A stretch of DNA of 64,000 bases from an uncultured Actinomycetes bacterium. GTDB taxonomy: Bacteria; Actinomycetota; Actinomycetes; Mycobacteriales; Nakamurellaceae. Made by a program: the position numbers and the translations under genes. The stretch lies in NCBI GenBank assembly GCA_937926105.1, contig CALANS010000127.1, positions 22,333 to 86,332 of the forward strand, given 5' to 3'. The notes under the pieces were generated by a model. That model was not told where the DNA came from and did no database searches. It saw only the letters and a program-made list of their open reading frames with translations. Below, piece after piece: positions 1 to 7,019 of the stretch; position 1 is the first letter of the stretch; each line of letters begins with the position of its first letter.

Positions 1-596
1 TGCACGTCGAGACCGACCTCTACGGTGTGAAGCTCGCCGACGGAACATACGGCGGCGATAACGTCACCGTCGACTTCACCATCGGACGCAACCAAGTCGT
101 CATCGCCAACGCCAAATCCAAGAAGATCGTCGTCCAACGCGACGGGAAAACTACCGCGACCTACCCTGCTTCCTACGGCATGGGCGATGATCCCAATAGC
201 AAATTCGGTATCAATCCAGACCTCGTCACCCGATCCGGCATCCACATCGTCATGGACAAAAAGCCCAAGGTCCTGATGAGCCTACCCAAGTACGGATACA
301 CGAACATACCCGAATACTGGGACGTGCGGATCTCGGACAACGGCGAATTCATACACGAGAACCCAACAACAGTCGCGGATCAAGGTTTCCTGAACGTGAC
401 ACACGGCTGCATCAACCTCTCGCCGGCGAGTGCGAAGGCCTACTATCACTCGGCCATCTACGGCGACCCCGTGGAGGTATCCGGCACCAGCGTGCAACTG
501 TCCCCCAAGGACGGAGACATCTTCGACTGGGCAGTTAGCTGGCCGGTGTGGACATCCCTATCGAACACCGGCGAGTTCACCACGACCAGCGGCTAA
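1..596 (+). CDS. L,D-transpeptidase, C-terminal part (5' end outside window)
   Basis: The reading frame is open to the left edge, so only the C-terminal part is present. The catalytic signature (SHGCxN-like, here THGCINLSP) is visible, with the nucleophilic Cys codon at 408-410. A preceding Gly-Met-Gly-Asp-rich strand and a Trp-rich C-terminus match mycobacterial Ldt enzymes. Family role: cell-envelope enzyme forming 3-3 cross-links between meso-diaminopimelate residues of peptidoglycan. Third codon positions are visibly less GC-biased than in the genes further right, compatible with an acquired origin. Family assignment is secure; signal peptide and substrate domains cannot be seen. Confidence 0.9.
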   Translation, partial: HVETDLYGVKLADGTYGGDNVTVDFTIGRNQVVIANAKSKKIVVQRDGKTTATYPASYGMGDDPNSKFGINPDLVTRSGIHIVMDKKPKVLMSLPKYGYTNIPEYWDVRISDNGEFIHENPTTVADQGFLNVTHGCINLSPASAKAYYHSAIYGDPVEVSGTSVQLSPKDGDIFDWAVSWPVWTSLSNTGEFTTTSG

Positions 597-724
597 CCCG
601 CCCGCGTCCATCCTGCGGCACCCAGCGGGCTATCACGGTTGCGTTCATCGACGCTTGTCTGATCATGTAGAACGTGAGACCGGGCCGCCCGATCGCTGGC
701 GCGCCCACGTTCGCGGTCGTGCAA

Positions 725-746
725 TAATCTGCGTATGGACGCAGAT
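725..746 (+). promoter_or_regulatory. Leaderless promoter with palindromic ArsR operator over the start codon
   Basis: A TAATCT -10 box at 725-730 is four bases from the ATG at 735. A perfect 8-bp inverted repeat, ATCTGCGT at 727-734 and ACGCAGAT at 739-746, has the first four coding bases as its spacer. This is the expected layout for an autoregulated ArsR operator on a leaderless transcript. The repeat is seen directly; repressor binding is inferred. Confidence 0.55.
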
Positions 747-1109
747 ACGCAACTTCTCGATTTGGGCTCGGACGCCGAGTACGTAGAACTGGCGGTCGAG
801 GTGTTCTCCATGCTGGCCGAGGCGACACGGGTGCGGTTGGTCCTGGCCATGCGCAACGCGGGCGAGATGTCGGTGAATCACCTGGCCGATGTGGTCTGCA
901 AGTCGCCGGCAGCGGTGTCGCAGCATCTGGCCAAGCTGCGCCTGGCCCGCATGGTGACCACCCGGCAGGATGGGACCAGGGTGTTCTACCGGCTGGTCGA
1001 CGAGCACGCCTGCGACCTGGTCGCGGACGCGATCAAGCAGGCCGAGCACGCGATAGCGAACGGCACGCCGCCACGGCACCACCGTGCGCCCGCGGTGGAA
1101 CAGCGATGA
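735..1109 (+). CDS. ArsR/SmtB-family metal-sensing repressor, NmtR-like
   Basis: A 124-residue winged-helix repressor. The recognition helix region (SPAAVSQHLAKLRLARMV) and beta-wing (TRQDGTRVFYRL) are typical. The C-terminal helix carries an Asp-x-His plus Glu-His pattern and a His-His tail (RHHRAP), resembling the Ni/Co sensor NmtR rather than thiol-based CmtR. No Cys pair lies in the recognition helix. Its stop overlaps the next gene by four bases (ATGA), so sensor and exporter are co-translated. Likely releases its operator at 727-746 when Ni, Co or Zn binds; the metal is inferred from ligand pattern only. Confidence 0.88.
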   Translation: MDADTQLLDLGSDAEYVELAVEVFSMLAEATRVRLVLAMRNAGEMSVNHLADVVCKSPAAVSQHLAKLRLARMVTTRQDGTRVFYRLVDEHACDLVADAIKQAEHAIANGTPPRHHRAPAVEQR

Positions 1110-2203
1110 GCGGGCCGCGCCCGCACCGGGCCGGCGGTCACGCGCAGGCGCACGATCACGTGGCCGGGCATCCGGACGGCCACGAGCACGGCCAGGACCA
1201 TGGGCACGGGCACTCGCATCCGCACGACGGAATCAAGGGATTCCTGCATGGCCTGTTCGTGCCGCACTCGCACGACCCTGCGGATGCTATCGACGACGCG
1301 ATGGAGGCGTCCGCCGCGGGGGTGCGCGCGCTGAAGATCAGCATGCTGGTGCTGCTGGCCACCACCGTGTTCCAGGTCGCGCTGGTGATCGTGACCAACT
1401 CGGTGGCGCTGCTGGCCGACACGATCCACAACTTCGCCGATGCGTTGACCGCGGTGCCGTTGTGGATCGCCTTCGTCCTGGGTCGGCGCGTCGCCTCCCG
1501 CCGCTATACCTACGGCTACGGCCGAGCCGAGGACCTGGCCGGCCTGTTCATCGTCTTCGTCGTCGCGCTATCGGCCGTGGTCGCCGGGTGGGAGGCCATC
1601 GACCGATTCATCCACCCCAGCACCGTCGAGGCCCCGTGGGTGCTGCTTGCCGCCGGGTTCATCGGCTTCGCCGGCAACGAGGCGGTCGCCATCTACCGCA
1701 TCCGGGTCGGACAGAAGATCGGCTCGGCCGCACTGATCGCCGACGGAATACACGCCCGCATCGACGGGTTCACCTCCCTGGCCGTCGTGCTCGGCGCGAT
1801 CGGCGTCCTGATCGGCCTGCCGCTGGCGGACCCGATCATCGGCCTGTTGATTTCGATTTCGATCCTGTTCCTGCTGTGGGGCACCGTCAGATCGGTCGGC
1901 GCCCGGCTGATGGATGCCATCGACCCCGACCTCGTGGAACGAGCCCGCCGCGCGGTCGAGCACACCGAAGGCGTCGCTGCCGTCCGCGACGTGCGCCTGC
2001 GGTGGGTCGGCCACCGGCTACACGGCTCGGCCGTCATCGAGGTCGACACATCCGATTTCCACCGAGCCGACCACGTTGCCGACCATGCCGCAGCGCACGC
2101 GCGGAGCGAGCTGCGCAACCTTGACGACTTCACCGCCACACCCGTCAGCCCGACGCATGCCGCCATTGCGATTCCTGCGGCAGGATCGTGTCATGGTCAT
2201 TGA
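1106..2203 (+). CDS. Cation diffusion facilitator (CDF) metal exporter with His-rich N-terminus
   Basis: 365 residues. The first about 50 residues are extremely His-rich, a cytosolic metal-collecting extension. Six hydrophobic segments follow, with CDF metal-site motifs HNFAD (TM2) and HARID (TM5), then a cytosolic C-terminal ferredoxin-like domain. Family role: proton-coupled efflux of Zn, Co, Ni or Cd across the inner membrane. The ATG overlaps the arsR stop, so it forms an operon with the NmtR-like repressor and the downstream thioredoxin-like gene. Substrate is not decided by sequence; pairing with an NmtR-type sensor favours Ni/Co/Zn. Confidence 0.93.
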   Translation: MSGPRPHRAGGHAQAHDHVAGHPDGHEHGQDHGHGHSHPHDGIKGFLHGLFVPHSHDPADAIDDAMEASAAGVRALKISMLVLLATTVFQVALVIVTNSVALLADTIHNFADALTAVPLWIAFVLGRRVASRRYTYGYGRAEDLAGLFIVFVVALSAVVAGWEAIDRFIHPSTVEAPWVLLAAGFIGFAGNEAVAIYRIRVGQKIGSAALIADGIHARIDGFTSLAVVLGAIGVLIGLPLADPIIGLLISISILFLLWGTVRSVGARLMDAIDPDLVERARRAVEHTEGVAAVRDVRLRWVGHRLHGSAVIEVDTSDFHRADHVADHAAAHARSELRNLDDFTATPVSPTHAAIAIPAAGSCHGH

Positions 2204-2522
2204 GCTACTCGTGGTGCCCGACTGCCCGAACGAACACCCAGCGCGGCAGGCGTTGCAGAAGGCAGCGGAGCTGGCCGGTCTCAGTGCGCCGCCGATGACG
2301 GTGACGGTGATCGACTCGGACGCGCAGGCGCAGCGCCGCGGGTTCGTCGGCTCACCGACGTTCCTCTTCGACGGCACCGACCCATTCGCGGTGCCCGGGG
2401 GACCGGCCGGGCTGACGTGCCGTGTCTACTCCACGCCCGACGGCCTGGCCGGCGCACCGACCGTCGATCAGCTACGTGACGCGCTGCTTGCCGCCGCCGT
2501 GGCGCGGGATGCCGTCGTCTGA
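2193..2522 (+). CDS. Small thioredoxin-fold protein, metal-operon associated
   Basis: 109 residues starting at an ATG inside the end of the CDF gene (11-base overlap), hence translationally coupled. An N-terminal beta strand ends in a single Cys (VVPDCPNE), and GSPTFLFDG holds a cis-Pro-like loop, the pattern of a minimal thioredoxin fold with one active-site Cys. Such proteins recur beside actinobacterial metal-resistance genes, but the biochemical role is not established to my knowledge. It could be a cytosolic thiol metallochaperone or a redox partner. Fold assignment moderately sure; function unknown. Confidence 0.7.
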   Translation: MVIELLVVPDCPNEHPARQALQKAAELAGLSAPPMTVTVIDSDAQAQRRGFVGSPTFLFDGTDPFAVPGGPAGLTCRVYSTPDGLAGAPTVDQLRDALLAAAVARDAVV

Positions 2523-2523
2523 C

Positions 2524-2545
2524 CCCGAGCGACAGCGGTCGGGGA
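2524..2545 (+). terminator. Possible terminator hairpin after the ArsR-CDF-thioredoxin operon
   Basis: CCCCGA at 2524-2529 pairs with TCGGGG at 2540-2545 around a 10-base loop, directly after the stop codon. No T-tract follows, as is common in high-GC actinobacteria. Confidence 0.4.
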
Positions 2546-2670
2546 CCGCCGCGGGTTTCGACGAGGAAGGCCGAGCCGCTGTGCCGCTCGGTTTGGCAGC
2601 TGAGGTGCCGCTGCTCTGATAGGGGATGGATCGGAGGCGTCGTTGATGCGGCCACGGGCATCGTGGGTGG

Positions 2671-3693
2671 CTAGATCGTCACCGCCAGTGCGGCGGCGAA
2701 TGCAGCGTAGAACCCGGCGGCGGCCATGAGCCGGCCGGGGGTAAGACGTCCAGTGCGCAGCAGCCACAGGAGGTAGCCGACCGATGCCATGGTTGCGATC
2801 CCTGCGACGATCAGGGTGGTATCGAACCGCCACGGCGTGAACAGCAGCCCGATGCCGGACGGAACGGTGGCCTGGATCATCATCGCGCCAGAGATGTTGG
2901 CCAGCGCCAGTTGGGTCTTGCTCTGGCGCACCCAGATGATCGCGTTCATGATCTCGGGCAATTCGGTCGCGATCGGTGAGAGCAGCAGCGCAACCACTAC
3001 GGGCGACAGGCCGAGCGCCGGACCGGCCCATTCGAGCTGCGCCACGAATAGCTGGGAGGCGGCGAAGATGATTGCCAACGTCACCACCGTCTGAGCGACC
3101 ACCGCCAGAGTCGTCGGACTCGTCCGACGGGGCTGAAACTTCAGCAGCGCCAGCCCCTCGTCAGAGGCATGCTCGCCGACGGCGGTCATCTCGCGGTAGA
3201 AGTACAAGCCGTAGGCGGCGAAGAACACCAGTCCCAGCCACGGCTTGAACGTGAACGCAACCAGCCCGAGCGCCACCTTGAATACGAAGATGGCCAGGAA
3301 CCAGGTCTGGTCCCGGGCGAGGCGGGAAGTGTCGATTCCCACCGGCCCACCTGGACGATCCAACTCGCCCCGCCTTGCCGAACCGGCAGCGTGGGCCCGA
3401 CGCCGGGAGACCAGCATGCCGCCCGTGACGGCGTAGGCGATGGTGCCGACCACCAGAGGCCCACCCAGGGCCGCGCCGATGCCGATGTCATCGCCGTGTT
3501 CCCCGCCCCACAGCACCGCCACCAAGGTGACCACGCTTTCCGGCAATGCGGTGCCGACGGCGGCCAGGATCGTCCCAACCGCGACGTGGCCGATCTTGAG
3601 CCGGACTCCGAGCCATTCGACCGCGTTGACGAACCACTCGCACGCGAAGTAGATGACGACGGCACAGCCGAGCAGAAGTGCGACGTGCAGCAT
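2671..3693 (-). CDS. CaCA-family sodium/calcium (cation/proton) exchanger
   Basis: 340 residues, largely hydrophobic, with two inverted alpha-repeats: GTALPES near residue 50 and ATELPEIMNA in the second half. These are the paired cation-binding motifs of the Ca2+:cation antiporter superfamily (YrbG-like prokaryotic members). A charged cytosolic loop lies between the two halves. The start at 3693 follows a good GGAGGGGG ribosome site. It is transcribed towards the preceding operon. Probable role is Ca2+ (or Mn2+) efflux; the upstream MntR-type regulator on the same strand makes a Mn link possible but unproven. Confidence 0.88.
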   Translation of the reverse strand: MLHVALLLGCAVVIYFACEWFVNAVEWLGVRLKIGHVAVGTILAAVGTALPESVVTLVAVLWGGEHGDDIGIGAALGGPLVVGTIAYAVTGGMLVSRRRAHAAGSARRGELDRPGGPVGIDTSRLARDQTWFLAIFVFKVALGLVAFTFKPWLGLVFFAAYGLYFYREMTAVGEHASDEGLALLKFQPRRTSPTTLAVVAQTVVTLAIIFAASQLFVAQLEWAGPALGLSPVVVALLLSPIATELPEIMNAIIWVRQSKTQLALANISGAMMIQATVPSGIGLLFTPWRFDTTLIVAGIATMASVGYLLWLLRTGRLTPGRLMAAAGFYAAFAAALAVTI

Positions 3694-3906
3694 CGAGCGC
3701 GCCCCCTCCCGCCAGGTGCTCAGAGTTCGTACCGACGGAAGTTGCCAACAGGTGTGGGTGGTGGCCCGCCAGGTCCGGCGGCGCTTTCAGCGGCTCGTAG
3801 AGCCACTGTGCGACGACGACCGAAACGGCGCCGATCCGCCATTCCATCGATCCTGGTCGAACCTAGGTCTGGCGGGAGCAGGATCAAACGCGATGGTCCC
3901 AACATC

Positions 3907-3928
3907 ACTGTTCGGTACGCCGAACGGT
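3907..3928. promoter_or_regulatory. 9-bp inverted repeat between the MntR-like gene and the CaCA gene
   Basis: ACTGTTCGG at 3907-3915 and CCGAACGGT at 3920-3928 are inverted with one mismatch around TACG. It lies about 35 bases past the mntR-like stop, so it may be that gene's terminator stem or an operator for the downstream exchanger. Sequence alone does not decide. Confidence 0.3.
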
Positions 3929-3959
3929 GCGATGGCCGCTGCCGAAGCCCTCTGGTTGC

Positions 3960-4703
3960 TCAGGACAGATGGCGACAACGCGGATAGGGGCAGTCCCGCC
4001 CATCGCCACTGACCGCGGACGGTCGCTCCTCGGCAACCCACAGTGCCGCGGCGGCCTGCAGGCCCGACTCGACCGCAACTGGCTGCCCCTCAATCGTGAA
4101 TTCCGCGACCAGTGGGCCGCCGAAGGGCCTGTGCTCCTTCACGACAACGCGTTGATCCAGACGGATCCCACGGTCGGTAAACCAGCGCAACAAGCGTGGA
4201 TCTTCGTCGCCGATCCGCGCAACATAGCCCAGCTCGCCGGGCTGCAGATGAAACAGCAGACGCGCGACGGGTTGATGGACCGTGCCGTCGGCGGTCGGGA
4301 TCGGGTCACCATGCGGGTCGCGCCACGGTCGACCCAACACGGCATCCATCCGGTCAACCATCAACGGAGAGACCGCATGCTCGAGAACCTCGGCCTCGGA
4401 ATGGACCTCGTCCCACGAATACCCCAGCGCCTCTACCAAGTAGGTCTCGATCAAGCGATGTCGACGTACCATTTCCACCGCACGGCGACGGCCCTGGGCG
4501 GTCAACTCGATGTCGCCGTACGGCTCGTGATCGACCAGTCCCGCCTCGGTCAACTTGCGAACCATCTCCGACGCCGACGATGTGGACACCCCCAGCCGCG
4601 CCGCAAGGTCCGCGTTCGACCGGTCTCCGACCTCCCACTCGCCCAGGTTGAAGATCACCTTCAGGTAATCTTCGACCGCCCTGGTGCTCCCTGACCTGGC
4701 CAC
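3960..4703 (-). CDS. DtxR/MntR-family metal-dependent transcriptional regulator
   Basis: 247 residues. The N-terminal winged helix (VEDYLKVIFNLGEW, then STSSASEMVRKLTEAGLV), the metal-binding/dimerisation domain (RRHRLIETYLVEALGYSWDEVHSEAEVLEHAVS, with the HSEAExLEH ligands) and a C-terminal SH3-like FeoA domain are all recognisable. I chose GTG 4703 because a TAGAGT -10 box ends seven bases upstream, giving a leaderless message, and because upstream residues are low-complexity. Family role: Mn2+- or Fe2+-activated repression of metal uptake or activation of export. The adjacent CaCA exchanger is a candidate target. The last about 15 residues are Cys/Pro-rich and unassigned. Confidence 0.88.
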   Translation of the reverse strand: MARSGSTRAVEDYLKVIFNLGEWEVGDRSNADLAARLGVSTSSASEMVRKLTEAGLVDHEPYGDIELTAQGRRRAVEMVRRHRLIETYLVEALGYSWDEVHSEAEVLEHAVSPLMVDRMDAVLGRPWRDPHGDPIPTADGTVHQPVARLLFHLQPGELGYVARIGDEDPRLLRWFTDRGIRLDQRVVVKEHRPFGGPLVAEFTIEGQPVAVESGLQAAAALWVAEERPSAVSGDGRDCPYPRCRHLS

Positions 4704-4716
4704 GTCGACGACTCTA
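4703..4716 (-). promoter_or_regulatory. -10 box and leaderless start of the MntR-like gene
   Basis: On the minus strand TAGAGT (4716-4711) is followed by seven bases and the GTG at 4703, the spacing expected for a leaderless actinobacterial transcript. No Shine-Dalgarno sequence precedes this GTG. Confidence 0.5.
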
Positions 4717-5088
4717 CGTGCGGGATGCAGCCCGGCCCTGCGCAGCCGGGGTTTCCAACCTCGCCGCCGGCAGCAGGGCACGGCTCCACTCGTGCGTACG
4801 CGCCGGATTGTTCCAACCCGGGCTGGCAGCTCTCTCAGTAGGGGAAAACGAGGTGGAGGGCAGTAGCACGTCGGGGCGTTGGCGCGCGGTGCCGCCCGCT
4901 GGTCTTCTCGGTGGCGTCAACCAATGGAGGTGCCGGACGGGCCACATCGCCACATGTTGCATTCCTGCCGGCCGGCCGGACCGCTGGTGTGAAGCGACGA
5001 CGTGGCGGATCCCACCCCCGAGGCACGAAAGCGAACCGCGCGCGGTAGCGTATGAAGCAGCACAGTCAGATACCCAGGCGGTGACAGC
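4717..5088. other. Intergenic region, no convincing gene
   Basis: About 370 bases between the divergent MntR-like gene and the DUF1707 gene. An open frame over most of it reads as low-complexity Arg/Pro/Ala without a domain or ribosome site. A TAGCGT hexamer at 5046-5051 is a plausible -10 box for the DUF1707 gene. I compared it with M-box and manganese riboswitches and saw no conserved core. Confidence 0.4.
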
Positions 5089-5427
5089 ATGAACCCTGAG
5101 ATGCGCGCGTCGGATGCGGATCGGGAGCGTGTCGTGACAGTGCTACGCGAGGGAGTCGGCTCCGGCCGGTTGACGCTGGACGAGTTCTCGCAGCGCTGCG
5201 ATACGGCTTACAGCTCCCGCACGGTCGGCGAACTCGATACCCTCATCCGAGATCTTCCTCGGCTCGTACCTGCGCCGGCGCTGGCCGCCGTCAGGCCCAA
5301 CCTCTTGCGCGTGTTCGCTGTTCTCGCGGTGGTGTTGGTGGTGCTGGCCGTCACGCTGTTCATCCTGTCCGATTCAGGTGCGCTGAACCCGATGGGTCAG
5401 ATGATGGGCCACATGATGGGCCGTTGA
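5089..5427 (+). CDS. DUF1707 single-pass membrane protein with Met/His-rich tail
   Basis: 112 residues. Residues 4-60 match the DUF1707 domain (MRASDADRERVVTVLREGVGSGRL..LDEFSQR..AYSSRTVGELDTLIRDLP), an actinobacterial domain usually N-terminal to membrane segments. One strong transmembrane helix follows (about 72-92). The short tail ends MGQMMGHMMGR, which would be on the outer face if the DUF1707 domain is cytosolic. Met-x2-Met/His clusters resemble copper-binding segments. Sitting among metal-handling genes, a metal-related role is attractive but purely inferred. Confidence 0.75.
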   Translation: MNPEMRASDADRERVVTVLREGVGSGRLTLDEFSQRCDTAYSSRTVGELDTLIRDLPRLVPAPALAAVRPNLLRVFAVLAVVLVVLAVTLFILSDSGALNPMGQMMGHMMGR

Positions 5428-5454
5428 GTACCGTGCACCGCCCCGGCCGGTGAC

Positions 5455-5469
5455 GGCGCCACAGGCGCC
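5455..5469. terminator. Possible hairpin downstream of the DUF1707 gene
   Basis: GGCGCC at 5455-5460 and 5464-5469 form a tight palindrome with a three-base loop about 30 bases after the stop codon. No T-tract; a weak terminator candidate. Confidence 0.25.
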
Positions 5470-5537
5470 TCCAGAGACCACTGGTTAACCCGGAAGTCAC
5501 GTCAAGTAGCAGATCCGCGCCGTCTGCTGAGGGCTCC

Positions 5538-5648
5538 TCAGCGAGTCTGGTGTGACCCCTTTTCGTGCTCGGCATGGCGGCGCGGCTCCAGTTGGAAGGT
5601 CGAGTGCTCGACGTCGAAGTGCTCGGTGAGGCAATCCTGCAGCCCGAT
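5538..5648 (-). pseudogene. CDF exporter C-terminal fragment
   Basis: The minus-strand frame ending at 5538 encodes about 35 residues, LQDCLTEHFDVEHSTFQLEP followed by a His-rich end. It is nearly identical in pattern to the end of the CDF at 7020-8093 (HFDMEHSTFQLEP, then a His-rich tail). Upstream of about 5648 the similarity stops abruptly and an ArsR fragment begins on the other strand. This is the broken 3' end of a second CzcD-type exporter. Confidence 0.7.
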
Positions 5649-5772
5649 CACCGACGATGCGCTGGACCTGGGCTCCGCGGAGCGCCTCGCGAGTGTGCTG
5701 TGCGCGCTGGCCGAGCCGTCCAGGCTGCGCCTGATGCCTCTGATCGCAGCGCACCAGCCGGGCTGGGTTGGA
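5647..5772 (+). pseudogene. ArsR-family repressor N-terminal fragment
   Basis: In the frame beginning at 5647 the translation reads ITDDALDLGSAERLASVLCALAEPSRLRLMPLIAAHQPGW, the first two helices of an ArsR repressor (the ALAEPSRLRLM signature). No recognition helix follows and no start or ribosome site is evident, so it is a remnant. It abuts the CDF fragment head to head, consistent with rearrangement of a former arsR-CDF locus. Confidence 0.6.
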
Positions 5773-5774
5773 GG

Positions 5775-5842
5775 CCGGCGATCCGCACCGTGAGCACTGG
5801 GAGGGCAAGCAGCAGACACAACCCGACCGCCCGGGTCAACAT
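5775..5842 (-). other. Possible truncated membrane-protein N-terminus
   Basis: The minus strand from GTG 5842 encodes a single hydrophobic segment (LTRAVGLCLLLALPVLTVRIAGL) resembling the first helix of some actinobacterial cation:proton antiporters. After that it runs out of frame into the ArsR fragment. A broken gene is possible; evidence is weak. Confidence 0.2.
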
Positions 5843-5863
5843 CCGGGCCGTGCGCCCCGGTGC

Positions 5864-5881
5864 GGGGTTATGGGTAACCCC
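5864..5881. repeat. 7-bp palindrome with four-base loop
   Basis: GGGGTTA at 5864-5870 and TAACCCC at 5875-5881 flank TGGG. No gene ends here, so it may be a leftover terminator or operator of the decayed locus. Confidence 0.25.
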
Positions 5882-5990
5882 AGGGCTGGAGGCCGCCGAT
5901 CTGCCGGCGGGTGGGGGCGAGCGGGCGGGGCGCGGTAGGCACGGCAGTTGACCTTCGACCGGGGCTAACGCGGGGCACCCTGGCTAGACC

Positions 5991-6028
5991 AGACCTTCGG
6001 GTCAGCGCGGGCACTGACCCGAAGGTCT
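5991..6028. terminator. Perfect 15-bp inverted repeat, probable bidirectional terminator
   Basis: AGACCTTCGGGTCAG at 5991-6005 is the exact reverse complement of 6014-6028, with an 8-base loop. It lies about 60 bases past the stop of the minus-strand zinc-ribbon gene and so is most simply its terminator, although it lacks a T-tract. It could also be an end of a lost element. Confidence 0.5.
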
Positions 6029-6089
6029 CGCTTGCCGACTGTCTGCGGGCGCTCAGGTATCGCCGCGCGTCGGCTGGCCTCGCGGCGTG

Positions 6090-6410
6090 TTAGTCGAACA
6101 GTTCGGATAGGAATCCGCCGCGCTTGCGGCGTCTTCCGTAGCCGCTGGAGTCGTAGCCGCTGTCGTGTCCGGAGCGGCGGTCGCCGTGGTGTCCTTCGCG
6201 GGCTGGGTAGGGGTCCGCGTAGGGCGCCTGCTGGGGATTGGCTTGGGCGTAGAAGCCGCTCTCGGCGTCGATGAGTCGTTCCAGCTCGCCGCGGTCGAGG
6301 TAGATGCCGCGGCACTCGCTGCACTGGTCGATGGTGACGCCGTTGCGTTCGTAGGGGCGCATAGTCCCGGTGCACTTGGGGCACGTCAGCGTCCGGTCCG
6401 GCTGGGTCAT
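6090..6410 (-). CDS. TFIIB-type zinc-ribbon protein
   Basis: 106 residues. The N-terminus holds a zf-TFIIB ribbon: CPKC then CSECRGIYLDRGELERLID, two Cys pairs about 22 residues apart, typical of this small bacterial family. The middle is Gln/Tyr/His/Gly-rich and probably disordered, and a basic stretch (GRRRKRGGFLSELFD) closes the protein. ATG 6410 is preferred over the GTG three codons earlier because GAGGTG is correctly spaced for it. Function is unknown; the ribbon presumably binds Zn. Confidence 0.8.
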   Translation of the reverse strand: MTQPDRTLTCPKCTGTMRPYERNGVTIDQCSECRGIYLDRGELERLIDAESGFYAQANPQQAPYADPYPAREGHHGDRRSGHDSGYDSSGYGRRRKRGGFLSELFD

Positions 6411-6484
6411 GGTGATCACCTCACGTAATCAGTTCGTGCACCGTCTGGCCTCGCCCTTGACTGGCGGGGCCGTATCCACAACAC

Positions 6485-6501
6485 TAGCATCATCTGATCA
6501 G
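6485..6501 (+). promoter_or_regulatory. Promoter -10 and operator-like palindrome of the second ArsR gene
   Basis: TAGCAT at 6485-6490 fits a -10 box. The palindrome CTGATCAG at 6494-6501 would lie over the transcription start, a usual place for an ArsR operator. A TTGACT at 6457-6462 is too far (22 bases) to be a normal -35 box for this -10. Confidence 0.4.
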
Positions 6502-6525
6502 TTGTTCATATGTAGGGGGTTCTTG

Positions 6526-6978
6526 GTGAGCACAGGAGACACCGGGGGTTCGGACCCGGCGGCCGCAGTGAGCGCGCTGGATACCTGTGGGGAGCGGGTG
6601 GTCGATCGGGACCGGGTCGCGGCCGTGCGGGCGGTCATGCCGCCGCCTGCGGACGTGGAGGACCTGGCGCGGGTGTTTGTGTTGCTCGGCGAGCCAGGTC
6701 GGCTACGGCTGTTGACCAGCCTGCTGGAGGCCGGCGAGCTGTGCGTGTGCGACCTGGCGGCGACCACCGGGTTGAGTGAGTCCTCGGTCAGCCACGCGCT
6801 GCGGCTGCTACGCGCCTCGCGGGTGGTCTCGGTCCAACGACGCGGCCGGATGGCCTACTACCGCCTCGACGACTCTCACGTGCGGATGCTGCTCGACCTC
6901 GGCCTGACCCACACCCGGCACACCAGCCCGTTCGCCACGGCACCGGAGCCGGACCGACCGGAGGGGACGACACCCTGA
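6526..6978 (+). CDS. ArsR/SmtB-family Zn/Cd-type repressor
   Basis: 150 residues from GTG 6526, chosen for the AGGGGG ribosome site seven bases upstream. An N-terminal extension with one Cys precedes the winged helix. Helix 3 carries CVCDLA, and the last helix carries Asp-x-His plus a downstream HTRHT pattern. Together these match the alpha3N (Cys) and alpha5 (Asp/His) metal sites of SmtB/CadC/ZiaR sensors for Zn, Cd or Pb. The next gene is a CDF exporter in the same direction 42 bases downstream, the natural target. Confidence 0.88.
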   Translation: MSTGDTGGSDPAAAVSALDTCGERVVDRDRVAAVRAVMPPPADVEDLARVFVLLGEPGRLRLLTSLLEAGELCVCDLAATTGLSESSVSHALRLLRASRVVSVQRRGRMAYYRLDDSHVRMLLDLGLTHTRHTSPFATAPEPDRPEGTTP

Positions 6979-7019
6979 GCCCGGCATCGGAACCCGACCG
7001 CCACGGCGACAGCCCCGCC

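Noticed and set aside
4718..5092. 124-codon plus-strand open frame between the MntR-like and DUF1707 genes
   Set aside because: No ribosome site, no domain, Arg/Pro/Trp-rich composition of a high-GC shadow frame; it overlaps the MntR promoter.
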